Shown here piece after piece: positions 1 to 11,105 of a DNA stretch of 64,000 bases. The first letter of the stretch is position 1. Each line of letters begins with the position of its first letter. The stretch lies in NCBI GenBank assembly GCA_030068075.1, contig CM057829.1, positions 84,621,132-84,685,131 of the forward strand, given 5' to 3'. This DNA comes from Paguma larvata (lineage: Eukaryota; Chordata; Mammalia; Carnivora; Viverridae). A model generated the notes under the pieces. It searched no databases. It was not told the origin of the DNA and saw only the letters and a program-made list of their open reading frames with translations. Both the position numbers and the translations under genes were made by a program.

Positions 1-569
1 AAGCCAATGTCCATAGTTTTCCACATCAAACTTCTGGCAGCCATCCTTCATGCCATCCTTCATGCCATCAAAAATCATATTTTCCCCTAATACTCAAAAA
101 AACTATTACCTACAACTATTACCATGCAAGCTTCTAAATAACTACTCAGTGCTTTCACTTCTCTTTACCTTCAGTAACAAGAATTCATGGTAGTAGGTTA
201 CGGTACTATTACAGCAGTCACTATCAGCTCTTACCTGAAGTGCTATAACAGTCTTGCTTTAATTGATACCCAGAACTACATTCCTCCATTGATTCTTAAC
301 AATGAAGCCATCACAATTTTTTAAAACATATTTTATTACATTGAGTCTCTCATTTAAACTCTTGAGTGTCTTTTCATTGCCATTAGGATGAAAAACAAAC
401 CTGCCAGATCTGACCTCTATTTCTCCAGTTTTTCTCTTGCTACTCCCCTGTCTCCCATTGTTCCAATTATATTGACTTCTTAAAAATTCATTGAATAGGC
501 CATATTCTCTCTTGCTTTCTATCTTCACTTGCTTTTCCTCCTATGTGGATATTATCCTCTCTTCTCTTC
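1..569. other. No gene seen; short 12-bp direct repeat
   Basis: No interspersed repeat or gene is recognised here. The only local structure is a 12-bp unit (CCATCCTTCATG) repeated just over twice at 41-70. The short open frames are interrupted and have no recognisable protein similarity. Confidence 0.5.
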
Positions 570-800
570 ATGTGACTAACTTTTATTCACCTCTCAGTTT
601 AAAAGTCACTTTCTCTAAGAAAACATTATTGTAGCTCCCTCATTCCCTCTGCATAGACTCATACTTTGTTCTTGCTCCTGGTACATCCCCACCATATCAA
701 TTATTTATGATCATTTCTTTCATTTTCTTTATCTCCAGTGTCTAGCACAATACTTCACACAGATGGACACAATGCCTATTAGATATGACTGAAAGTACAA
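570..800 (+). repeat. L2-like LINE 3' end, ancient
   Basis: The text resembles the 3' part of mammalian L2: a block on the theme of 'cagtttaaaagtcactttct', then a CT-rich stretch, then 'ccagtgtctagcacaatact', which matches the L2 '...gcctagaacagtgcctggcaca' theme. The copy is very diverged and has no target duplication. Assignment is from remembered consensus pattern only. Confidence 0.4.
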
Positions 801-2301
801 AGTGTTTTTTTTCCGTTAAGTAAATATGTATTCTTGTTCTACCTACAATAATAAAAATCTGCCCTACATACAGAATACACACTTATATATATGTCTAGTG
901 TACCTGAAGAGAAATGGAGAGGATAAAGAATTGAGGGTGAGGTTAGGAGAAATAGCAGACAGAGAGTGGTTTCAGACCAAATACAGTTCTTCAAGGCCTT
1001 AAGTCAGTTAAAACTGATAAAATTCAAAAAAAGTAGCTTTGGATTTTTTTTAATCATGAAAAAGGTGTTTATTTTGAACTTCTGATGTTTGCCTTTCAGC
1101 ATTTTGGGACTACTTATTTAAGAGGAGCTAAAGAATTGAAAAAAAATATACCTCTGCAGATTTCAATTAAATTCCTTCTGAAAAAAAAATCAAAGGAAAA
1201 CTTTCATTTTTTTTTATTATTTAGTCTCAGGAGAAAATAGATAAGCATAAATGGCACCTTAGGATATCCCAAACACAAAATTATTTCTATCTGGGTTCAG
1301 AATCAATAGTATGACCTTTCATAGAAGTCAGAAAATGTATGTTGCTAGTTATTATTTGCTTAAAGATTAAAGAAACTTTGCATTACGTTTACACATATCT
1401 GCAAGAAAGGCTCTGTGCAATTTGAGAAGCAAACCTGGTGTTAGGAATTTTAACAACAAATCTGGAATTTTAACAAAAATGGATAGTGTGTAAGTAATCT
1501 AAAATTGTTTACAGATGACTGATTGCACAACTGGAGTAAATGCATATACACTGGAATTTTTGTGCACTGGTGAACATAATAAAACAAAACACAATAGGCT
1601 AAACTATATGGCCTTTGGTTCTACTAGCTTAATGTGTTATTTCCCTAGCTGACAATAAAGGGGACAGATTTTTTTTCCCAAGCAGGAACCATATATATAT
1701 AAATGGGCATTTTAAAAAGACTTGTGTCTGCCTGCCAGCCCCTCCTGCCATCTCACATTCCCTCCGTGTGTGTGTGTGTGTGTGTGTGTATCAAGTCAGT
1801 GAGAATTTAACTCACATCCAGCTTGGTTTGGAGATCCTGCACAGAACTAAGCTGAATTAGCTAGCTTAGTTTATGGATGATACCTTTTGTTTCATGTTTT
1901 TTGTACACTGGCTTAATGATATTCAGAGCTCAAGTTGCACCAAAGTTATGTTTACATGCATTTATGCGTATTAAACACTTTATATAAGGTTTTTAGAAGA
2001 TGAAGAATTCACACAGTGCTCCAGCTCTTCACCATTCTACTCCCTTTCCTTTCTCTCTGCCTTTCCCCAAAGCCCTAATTTCCTCATGAAGGGAAGTTCC
2101 ACCATCTTTTTGTTTGCTCTACACTAGCTTATGTCTTGTGCCTCTCAGGGTCTCCTCTGTTTCCCCATGAGAGCTTATTAAGCTAGTTCCCTAAACAAAA
2201 GTTATTCTCTCATTAAAAACATTGTTTTCAGCTTTTTTTAAAAAGAGCAAAACCAAAAGAACTTTACCATGTTATAATAAGTTTATACTTTCTACCATTT
2301 T
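801..2301. other. Unassigned single-copy DNA with (GT)12 at 1766-1789
   Basis: No gene or recognised repeat. It includes a pure GT dinucleotide run at 1766-1789 after a C-rich stretch, and several A/T homopolymers near 1040-1220. Short open frames have no similarity I recognise. Confidence 0.5.
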
Positions 2302-2492
2302 CTTTTTTTTACTTATTATTTTAGAAAGAGAGCACTGGAAAAGGGCAGAGGAAAAGAGAGAAAGAGAGAATCTCAAGCAAGCTCCATGCCTAGTGCAGAG
2401 CCTGACACAGGGCTTTATCTTACAAAGGTGAGACCATGACATGAGCCAAAATCAAGAGTTGGATGCTTAACAGACTGAGTCACCTAGACACC
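2302..2492 (-). mobile_element. CAN SINE (carnivore tRNA-derived), antisense, old
   Basis: Read on the minus strand it runs from a diverged head (ending at 2492) through a B-box region to a GA/CT-rich block and a tail at 2302. Flanks 2282-2301 and 2493-2512 form an approximately 20-bp target duplication (TTTATACTTTCTACCATTTT against TCTATACTTTCTGCAATTTT). Three mismatches in the duplication and many in the body mark an old insertion. Confidence 0.85.
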
Positions 2493-2512
2493 TCTATACT
2501 TTCTGCAATTTT

Positions 2513-5500
2513 CAATTAAGATAATAAGGTTATGTTGATGTGTAATAAAAACACATTTGGGAAATAAAGTAGTACCAATGGTCTTTTACTGGTAATGGAA
2601 ACAATATAATTAACCAATCTAAAATTTAAAAATCTCAAATAAACTGATTACTTTTTTGCATTTTACAGTAAGGAAACTATACTTTTATAAACAGTAGTCA
2701 GCATATTTTTTTTAAGATTGTAAGTAAGTTAGTTAATGTCCAATTAATTGGACAACTGGTCAAATCTGTGTGATTGACATACATATCATGCAAAAATTAT
2801 AACAAGAGCAATTACTCTAAGTATTACTTTATTGATGGAAGTATCTATTTATGCTCAAATATATAATAGTTTCCCTTTTATTACTTTTAAAATGAGTATT
2901 ACTTTACATTCTTAGTGTAGTACTTCAGAATTAACATCACTTTTCTGAACAAATTAGAAATCTTGAGATGAAAGTGATGTACTGAATTCATCCTTTACAA
3001 CCAAAGAAGAAAATCCCACTGCTTCCTGGAATGAATAAAATACACGGAACAAAGGCCAAAAAATTCTGATATTTGAATTGAGCAAGTAGAGAACACAAAA
3101 ATATGAATTTGTTTCAATTCTGCCTTGTTTGAAAATAAGGCTTTTTTTTTAGACTTCTTTTTTATTTTTAATGTTTTTTTTACTACTATCTCTTCAATAG
3201 TAAAAGGAGAAATTAGAGAAAAGAAAACTAACAAAAATCAAAATGAGGAGTCATTTGAAGAACAGTGGCACTATAAAATGTTAGCTATTGACCTTTGCAA
3301 CCCTTCTGTCCTAGTTAATGAGAGAGTCTTTATAGGAGAGGGCTGGTGAATCATTCTTTCAATCAATAAATCTTCTTCACATAAGTTGTGTTGTTACCCA
3401 AGATTTGATAAGGCCAGCTAAATGTTCCTTAGATTCTAAAAAGCAGTTAAGATCTGCAGGACAATGGTAAAAAGGTAAAACTACCGACCCTACTATGCAA
3501 TCTTGGAATAATTGGAGTTAAACTCTCACATTATTGCCCTTGTGTGTTTTGAGTCCCAATGTGAAGTTTGTATTGGCAGAGATGATTGAATCTCACCTGT
3601 GAGTCACTTAGAATGTCCTGGAGGGTGACAAATGCAACCAGAACGATCAGAAGTACATTCTTAAAATAAATTATTGAGACTGTTTGTATTATCCATTAAG
3701 TACTTAATGCCAAGAACTTAGCCAATATTATCTAATGTAAAAAAAATTCACAGGCACCTATTTTTCTTTATGGAGTTTTAAGAGGTATATCAAAAAAACA
3801 AAGATCACAGATCAGCTACTCAAAGACTTTTTTCCTGATTTAAGTCATTCTGCTTTTTGTGTCCAGCGGTGAAAACTTAGATACTGACTTTTTTTGACAT
3901 TTAAGAACAAGAGAAAATAAATAATGATAATATCAGAATTACTTCAAGTTTTTGATTCAGTAAATATTGTTAATACATGTGAAACAATTGCATACAACTT
4001 AGATTTTATGTGTTGAAACACATATATGTGTTAAATATCTTACCCATAAACTGAGTCATTTTTCCATTACTGGAAATCCTAAGTTATATAGAAATATTAA
4101 TGTGTAAGAAAATCTACCTAAAAATAAGTGTATTCTGTATTAATGGGAATACATAGATTCTCCTCCCTCATAACTCATGGTGATTTTGAGTTTCCTACAA
4201 GAGTCACTAAGATTCATAAGTTAGTTGAGTAGTAAAAGCTCTTTTTTTTTCCCTCTGTACCTATTTTACAAGGAGAGGAGGATAAAAGAAAATCTTAATT
4301 GGTTATTCATCTCCACTCACATACTAAAACAAAATTTGAAATTCTGAGTCTCTACTCCATTTTTAGAAATATGCACACAAAATACTTTGACAATTTTATC
4401 AAAATTTCTTCTCAAACCCTGATGACCTTCTAGTAATTTGGGTATTAGAAAGAAACTCAGTTGAACTGCAAATTAAATTTCTATAACTTAGGTACAAATA
4501 AACCATATCTATTTCCTTCATTTTTTCTCATTAGTCTGTAGGTATTCATAGCTTTTAACGCTTAAGTCTGTGTCTGTTAACCTTTTTTCTACCCTCAGAT
4601 CTAGAAATAGCCATAGTGGCAGTCTCTGATGAGCCTTATCTACCTAGGGATTTGTCCATGAAGTAATCAGATGTCTTAGTGCAAATGTCATTGATCTTAG
4701 TCAGAATGGTCTTCTCTGTATACTCCTTGTACTGCCACAGCCTTTCACTTGCTCCTGGTTCTGCTATATGGGAAACAAGGTTCTTCTGGGAAAATAAAAC
4801 TCAACTTCTCTTTCTGCTGGACAGTGTGGCACCACCGAAGTTACTTTGAGGAGTCTGTTTCCAGGTCATTGATTCTAGGCTCCTCAGAGTCCCAAATGAG
4901 TGGTGCCCTAACAAATATGTTCCATCCTAATATATATTCCACTTTCTAGAAGAAGAAAGTCAGGACACCCATTTTTAGTCATCTCCATGACCTCTGCTTC
5001 TAATCCACTCCTCTTCTAATTTCCCTAGGGTTAGGAAAAAAAATAACTTTCCTCCTTGTTTTTCTTTTATTTGGACCTCCATGGGTTGGCCCACATATCT
5101 GAGCTCTTGATATGCTAAAGAAACAGATAAAGCAGTTTGCCATCATTCTTCATGGCAATATCCTAGTTCTTGAGGTTATTGACTTCCTTCCAAATAATAT
5201 TTTTAAATGTCAGAAGCTGTGTCTTTTCCTTTGATTCTTTCTGTAATAAATCCTAATCCTTTTCAAGCAGTACAGAGTTGGGCAAAGAGGATGTGATACA
5301 AAGGAAAGTTTAAAAACTTAAAAGGAAAAGCACATAAATAACCATAGACCATCACACTCAGTACAGACTTTTTCTTTGTATTCTTCTAAAAGTGGGCCAT
5401 GAATATAAAGTGTATATAAAAGTAAAAGGACCATGTCTTAAAAGTAATAGTTTCCAGAGTCAGAAAATACATAATACTAGTAGGTTTATAGTATAAAAAA

Positions 5501-5693
5501 TTTAACATAACTATATAATAAGAATAGTGATCAAAATTAACTTATTGGAGAAAATGCTCTTAATTATTAAAGCATTGAAACTCAAAATCCAAAGCTTGTA
5601 CAAATAAATAAGGAAAATACAGGTACCCTATTCATAAATAAATGGTGTGTGAAAATAGAAATGCAAATGGCCAAGAAACATTAAAATAAACGT
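2513..5693. other. Long stretch without recognised gene or clear repeat
   Basis: About 3.2 kb of AT-rich sequence with no coding potential I can support. Stops are dense in all frames and open frames are below 80 codons with no family similarity. The last hundred bases (about 5580-5693, containing 'atgcaaatggccaagaaaca') faintly resemble the L1 ORF2 'aaatggccaacagacacatg' region and may be an eroded LINE-1 piece. Confidence 0.45.
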
Positions 5694-5705
5694 GCAAGAG
5701 ATTTC

Positions 5706-5933
5706 TTTCTTTTTCCCTGAACCTTTTAATGTTTATTTATTTTTGAGAGAGACAGAGACAGAGTGTGAGTGGGGAAGGGACAGAGAGAGAGGGAGACACG
5801 GAATCACAGGCAGGCTCCAGGCTCTGAGCTGTCAGCACAGAGCCTGACACAGGGCTCGAACTCACGAACCATAAGTTCAGGAGTTGAGCCAAAGTCGGAT
5901 GCTTAACCAACTGAGTCCCCTCTTGCCCCAATT
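5706..5933 (-). mobile_element. CAN SINE, antisense
   Basis: Minus-strand CAN SINE. The tail at the left reads TTTAATGTTTATTTATTTTTGAGAG, here cut to its key part 'TTTATTTATTTTTGAGAG'; a GA-rich block follows, then 'ctgagctgtcagcacagagc' and the diverged head near 5925. Flanks CAAGAGATTTCT (5694-5705) and CAGGAGATTTCT (5934-5945) form a 12-bp target duplication with one mismatch. Confidence 0.9.
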
Positions 5934-6320
5934 CAGGAGATTTCTAATTTCCATTTCTGAATGTAAAAAGTGTGGAACTTGTCACTCCATTTTAATGAGA
6001 AACAAAAAGCTGAACAGACTGAACAATCAACAACTTTTCTTGAATTTATAGGAGAGAAAAGGACACACAACAAGCTGCTGTCCCCAATATTTGAGGGACA
6101 GAAAGGTAAATATGAAGAGTCACAGTCTGCTAAAGCAGAGACTACTGTGGAAATCAGTGCTCAGATAGGAAAACCAAAATTGTAATTGTGAATTACTGAA
6201 AGCTTTGTGTGCACAACTCTGAGTCAAATTCTAGATGGAGTTAGTCCTGACAGACCACAAAACGATTTGGTGGAAGTTACTTCCAAGAGCCCAACCAGGT
6301 TTCCATAATAAATAATGAAG

Positions 6321-6526
6321 AGGGGCGCCTGGGTGGCTCAGTCGGTTAAGCGGCGACTTCAGCTCAGGTCATGGTCTCATGGTCTGTGAATTCGAGCCCA
6401 GTGTCTGGCTCTATGCTGACGGCTCAGAGCCTGGAACCTGCTTCAGATTCTACGTCTCCCTCTTTCTCTGCCCTTCCCTTGCTCACTCTCTGTCTCTATG
6501 TCTCTCGAAAATAAAAAAATAATAAT
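6321..6526 (+). mobile_element. CAN SINE (feliform type), sense, in L1 A
   Basis: The head AGGGGCGCCTGGGTGGCTCA matches the feliform CAN SINE closely; A-box and B-box regions follow, then a TCTC block and an A-rich (AAT)n tail. Flanking AATAATGAAG (6311-6320) and AATAATGGAG (6527-6536) form a 10-bp target duplication. The boundary at the AAT tail is uncertain by a few bases. It interrupts the 5' part of LINE-1 copy A. Confidence 0.93.
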
Positions 6527-7747
6527 AATAATGGAGAATAATTCACTCATGCTTCCAGCAAAAGTAGTGGAAAAGGAACCATCTACAAAAATATCAGAGC
6601 ATTGCTTTTATTAACAAGACCTGAGCTTAGAAGAAATCAGTTAAGCAAAATCTAACCTGCTGGGGCTTTTTAACCTGAGAGAAAGGAAATATCCAACTCC
6701 TGTTAGCTGTAGTGGTCTTGTCTGACATGTAAAGAACTAAAATGGTTCTTACAGAGAAGGAAAATAATATAGGTCAGAAACTCAATCTACATGAATTTAG
6801 AAGAGCACTGAAGAAAGAGTAAGTGAATATAAAAGTAAAAATATTTTTCTTATTATAATTTATATAAGTGAATATAAAATTAAAATATTTTTATTCTAAT
6901 TCATGTAACAGATAAATTTGTTCAAAATCAGAATAGCAACAAGGTGTTTGATTTTATAAATACACATATGTATATACATGAAATGAATAACAGCAAACAC
7001 AAAGATGGGAGGAAGGAATTATGATTATTTGTCATTAAAAGGAACTCACAGTATCTGTGAGTGGTATTGTGTTATTACTACCTGTGAGTGATATTGTGTT
7101 CTTTGAAAGCATACTTAGATTACCTATAAATGTATATTGCAAACTCTGAGGCAATCACTAAAAATTATGAAGAAAAAAGTAGTATAACCAACATATTAAA
7201 AAAGTAAAGAAAGTGGAATCATAAAATATGCTCAATAAAAACCATGAAAGGCAGAAAAATAGTGGAAGACATAAATAATACCAAATAATACCAAATAACC
7301 AAAATGGCAGATATCAATCCTATACATAAATAATCACATTGATGTCAGTGGTCTAAATTTACCCATGAAAAGATAGATATTGTCAAAGTGGATAAAAAAG
7401 AATATACATCTCTACATAATCTATATAGAGATTATATATAGATCTATGTATAATTATAGATTATAAGTAAATGGATGGAGAAAAGTATAATATGCTAACA
7501 AAAATGAAGGAAAGTAGAAGTAGCTATAGTGGTTTGGAACAGAGCAGGCAGCATCAGAGATGAAGACGGGCATTAGATAATGATAAAGAGGTCAGTTCTC
7601 GAAGAAAACATTACAATCCTTAATATGTATGCACCTAACAACAGAATGAGCTATGTGAGGCAAAAACTAGCAGAACAGCTAGGAAAACCAGAAGAACCCA
7701 TTATCATGGTTGGAGTCTTCAACACCTATCAGAAATACACAAATCCA

Positions 7748-7990
7748 GGAGCACCTGGGTGGCTCATTCACTTAAGTGTCCAACTTCAGCTCAGATCATG
7801 TTCTCATCATTTGTGAGTTCAAGCCCTACATTGGGCTGAACTGCACAAGCCCTACTTTGGGCTGTGCTGTCAGCACAGAGCCTAGAGTCTTCTTCAGATT
7901 CTGTGTCTCCCTCTCTCTCTCTCTCTCTCTGCTCCTCCACCACTAGCACTCGTTTCTCTCCCTCTCTCCCAAAAAATGAACATTTAAAAA
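7748..7990 (+). mobile_element. CAN SINE, sense, in L1 A endonuclease region
   Basis: Diverged head 'gagcacctgggtggctcatt', B-box region near 7815, (CT)n at about 7907-7930 and an A-rich tail. Flanks AATACACAAATCCA (7734-7747) and AATACATAAATCCA (7991-8004) are a 14-bp target duplication with one mismatch. An internal segment ('ttgggctgaactgcacaagc cctactttgggctg', 7841-7864) looks like a short local duplication of the 'tttgggctg' motif within the body. Confidence 0.92.
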
Positions 7991-8181
7991 AATACATAAA
8001 TCCAATAGACAGAAAATCAGAAAGGACATGGTTGAACTCAACAACACCATCAATCAACTGGTTATAATTGGCATTTATAGACCACATTATCTAACAGTAG
8101 CAGAATATTTATTCTTTTCAAGCTCACAGGGAACATTTGCAAAAATAAACTACGTTCTGGGCCATAAAACACATCAAAATT

Positions 8182-8254
8182 TTCTTTTAATGTTTATATA
8201 TTTTTGAGAGAGAGAGATAGGCATAGCACAAGCAGGGAAGGGACAGAGAGAGAG
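8182..8254 (-). mobile_element. 5'-truncated CAN SINE fragment, antisense
   Basis: Only the 3' part of the SINE remains (GA-rich block plus tail, read on the minus strand). It is embedded in L1 A where the uninterrupted element would read on from 'gccataaaacacaycaaaaa'. Repeated flanks ACACATCAAAA (from 8169) and ACACACCAAAA (from 8256) suggest a real short insertion, not later deletion. Exact ends are uncertain by several bases. Confidence 0.7.
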
Positions 8255-8654
8255 ACACACCAAAAACTTTTAAAGAATAAAAATTATACAGTGTCTTCCC
8301 TCAGACCACAATGGAATCAAACAAGAAAGCCATAACAGAAAGATAACTGGAGAAACCAAAACTATGAGATTAAAAAATAAACTTCTAAACACATGGGTCA
8401 AAGAGCAAATATCAAGATAAATTAGAAAATGCTGTAATAAAAATGAAAACACAACTTATCAAAATTTGTGAGATGCAATGAGTAAAATTTATAACATTAA
8501 GCACATATATATTCTAATATATATCTTTATATTACATATATTAGAAAAGATATAAAATAAATAATCTAAGTTTTGGCTTTAGGGAACCAGAAAAAGAAAG
8601 CAAATCTGAAGAATTAACAAAAACAAAAATTCTGGAATAGGAAATTATGACAAG

Positions 8655-8874
8655 ATGGCAGGATATAAGGTTATTATACAAAAGTCCATAACTTTCTCCG
8701 TATATCACTAATGAACGAATGTAATTTGAAAGTAAAAATCACAACACTGGGGTGCCTGGGTGACTCAGGTGGTTAAGTGTCCAATTCTTGATCTTGGCTC
8801 AGGTCATGATCTCATAGTTTGAGAGCTTGAGCCCCTTCTCGGGTTTCACGCCAGTGGTGTGGAGCCTGCTTGGG

Positions 8875-8918
<44 letters not shown>

Positions 8919-9853
8919 CTGCTGTTCCCCTGCTTGTGCTCTCTCTCAAGATAAATAATAAAAACTTGAAAACAAACACACACAATACCACTTACATTAG
9001 CAACCCTCAAAATGAAATACTTAGGCATAAATCTAATAAAGTAGATATAAAATCTCTATGAGGAAAATTACAAAATCCTGATACAGGAAATAAAAAGAAC
9101 TAAGTAAATGGAGAGATAACCTATGTTTATAAATAGGTATCTACATTGTCAAGCTAGTTAGTTCTTAGATTCAATATAATCCCAGTCAAAATTGAAACAA
9201 GTTCTTTAATGGGTATCAATGAACTGATGCTAAAGTTTTCGTGGGGAGGCAAAAGATTCCATACAATGTTGAAGGAGGAGAACAAAGTTGGAGGACCAAT
9301 GCTACACAACTTCAAGACATATTATAAATCTACATAATCAGCACAGTGTGGTATTGGACAAGGAAGAGATTAGTGGAAAAGAATAAAGAACCCAGAAATA
9401 GACTCAAAAGTCTAGTTAACTGATCTTCAACAAAAGGCCAAAGTAGTAAAATGGCGCAAAAGTAGTTTTCCAATAGGGAGTACTGAAACAACTTGACATC
9501 TACATATAGGAAAATGAATCTAGACACACATATTACACCCTTCACTAATTTATAGATCCTAGACCTAAATGTAAAATACAAAACTTTGAAACTCCGAGAA
9601 GATAATGTAGGTAAAACTTTACATGACCTTGGGTATGGTAGTGCCTTTTTAGGTACAACGAAGACGCCATCCATAAAAGAAATAATTGATAAACTAAACT
9701 TCATTAAAATTAAAACCTTCTGAGAAAAACAATTTCAAGAGAATGAGACAAGTCACAGACTGGCAGAAAATATTTGCAAAGACACATTTGATAAAAGAGT
9801 GTTATTAAAAATACACAAAGAACTCTTAAAACTCAGCAGTAAGAAAACACTTT
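8655..9853 (+). pseudogene. LINE-1 ORF2 thumb/C-terminal remnant (copy A)
   Basis: Continues ORF2 after the missing RT palm: 'ggcaggatataaggttatta' (8658), then 'aatacttaggcataaatcta' (9015; the YLGI-NL motif region), 'acaacttcaagacatattat' (9305) and 'attgataaactaaacttcat' (9683). An antisense open frame of 124 codons (9330-9704) is a shadow of this degenerate ORF2 and is not a gene. No intact sense frame remains. Confidence 0.7.
8749..8975 (+). mobile_element. CAN SINE, sense, with long (TC)n
   Basis: The head GGGGTGCCTGGGTGACTCAG begins at 8749. B-box-like 'gagagcttgagcccc' lies near 8820, and a (TC)n run at about 8877-8910 is followed by an A-rich tail. It sits in L1 A between the RT-core deletion scar and the thumb region. 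The target duplication is weak (ACAACACT against ACAATACC), so the 3' boundary is approximate. Confidence 0.9.
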
Positions 9854-9888
9854 ATATTTATAGTTTACTTTAATTTTAATTTAATTTT

Positions 9889-10119
9889 ATTTACTTTTTA
9901 ATGTTTGTTTATTTTTGAGAGAGAGAGAGCGAGCGCACACGCGTGCGCACACCAGTGGGGGAGGGGCAGAGAACCAGAGATACAGAATCTGAAGCAGGCT
10001 CCAGGATCCGAGCTGTCAGCACCCAGGCTGATGCGGGGCTAAAACCCACAAACCATGAGATCATGACCTGGGCTGAAACCGAGTCAGACACTTAACTGAC
10101 TAGGCCACCCAGGTGTCCC
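9889..10119 (-). mobile_element. CAN SINE, antisense
   Basis: Read on the minus strand, the head (GGGACACCTGGGTGGCCTAG, ending 10119) is followed by a B-box region, GA/CT block and a T-rich tail at about 9870-9900 on the plus strand. It contains an alternating GCGCACACGCGTGCGCAC stretch at 9931-9948. Placed at the broken 3' side of L1 A. I could not define a target duplication. Confidence 0.9.
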
Positions 10120-10829
10120 GATTCACTAATATGTTTCAAAGCATCTGGTTGTAATTTAATTTACCATTTGGGCATGGAGATTTTTTGGGTGTTTTTAATC
10201 TGTCACTTCACAAAATATATATGCATGATTTTTGACATTAGGATACATCCACTATATGTTTAAATTGAAAGCAGTAATCTTTGAAACAGTATATAAGTAT
10301 TTTTAATGTATAAAGTAGAACAAATATTAAAACATTTTTATTACAGAATGTGTGCGTGCTACTTTCCTATGTATTGAAAAATATAATTTTTGAGCATATA
10401 TTAACATTATATTTAGAAATACTTTAATAAGTTAATAAAATGCATATTTTTGGTGTACGAAAATGTATATACATTTTACAAAGAAAAAAATCAAGAATTC
10501 CATTTTGATTCCCTCTGGTAAATTCTCTGTGCAAAGATTTGTTTTATCATTTCACAAAGTTATGGTAGTATACAGTACTGTTTTGTTGCTTCTTTTTAAA
10601 GTTAACATCTCATATAATATTAAATAAACACAATAAATTTTTCTGGCATTCGATACCCAGCTCATTCTGATTCTGAACTATCTTTCTAGCCTTATTTTCC
10701 CTGACTCTACAGTATGTGCTCTTCCTGGTGTTCAGCTGGTCTCCTGAGTCTTTCTCAAGCATATAAGACTGTCTCCCACCACCCTCCCTATTCCTCAATC
10801 TATAGATTGTGCTAGCTTTCATCTATTGA
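10120..10829. other. Unassigned AT-rich DNA
   Basis: No gene or recognised repeat in about 700 bases. AT-rich with short stop-limited frames. The minus-strand open frame at 10610-10822 has no similarity that I recognise. Confidence 0.5.
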
Positions 10830-11105
10830 AACATACTCCTTACTCAAGGCCCAAAGAAGCAATACATTCTCCACAAAGTCTTCTACCTCCTTTAATGCTC
10901 CCCAGGATGAAAAAGTATCTTTATCTAGAATTTCCATACCTTCCTAATTTACGACTTCATAACACTAGTCACATAGAATTATACATGATAGTTTTTCCTA
11001 TTACATTAAATCTTTCTTGACAGGGATTATTTTGTATTTATTTAGCATCTATCATCTTCCTGAAAAATAATAGATGCTCAAGAATGTCGACTGAGTGAAT
11101 GAAGT
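10830..11105 (+). repeat. L2-like LINE 3' end
   Basis: Matches the classic L2 3' layout: 'ctcaaggcccaaagaagcaa', then 'ttctccacaaagtcttctac', then 'gacagggattattttgtatt', then 'aatagatgctcaagaatgt' with a terminal 'gactgagtgaatgaa'. Ancient, diverged and without target duplication. The positive-frame ORF across it (10826-11020) is incidental. Confidence 0.65.

Larger units (their letters stand above)
7321..8560 (+). pseudogene. LINE-1 ORF2 endonuclease-domain remnant (copy A)
   Basis: Degraded APE-type endonuclease domain of LINE-1 ORF2, interrupted by two SINEs. Recognisable pieces on the plus strand include 'ITILNMYAPNNR' (about 7607-7642), a 'VGVFNT' segment near 7711-7728, which corresponds to the catalytic 'GDFNTPLS' region with the Asp replaced by Val, and 'IYRPHYLTVAEYLFFSS' near 8070. 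Established role in active L1s: nicking target DNA at TTTT/AA. Here frames are broken and the key Asp appears lost, so no activity is expected. Confidence 0.75.
5946..9853 (+). mobile_element. LINE-1 copy A, sense, RT core deleted, 3' end lost
   Basis: An old mammalian-type LINE-1 in sense orientation. The 5' and ORF1-like part (5946-7300) aligns by eye with the same part of copy B (about 53.9-56.3 kb). ORF2 endonuclease text follows at about 7300-8450 and the thumb/C-terminal text at about 8655-9853. The sequence jumps from the region just after the endonuclease straight to the 'aggatacaaaattaatatac' region, so the palm domain with the catalytic motif is missing. The 3' UTR is also absent: the copy stops at 'aagaaaacac' near 9850. 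Four CAN SINEs sit inside. Stops in every frame show that it is dead. Exact subfamily not assigned. Confidence 0.85.

Noticed and set aside
41..70. CRISPR-like or satellite repeat
   Set aside because: Only just over two copies of a 12-bp unit without spacers. A chance or slippage duplication in a vertebrate genome.
9330..9704. 124-codon minus-strand open frame
   Set aside because: It is the antisense of degenerate L1 ORF2 text. A-rich sense strand gives few antisense stops.
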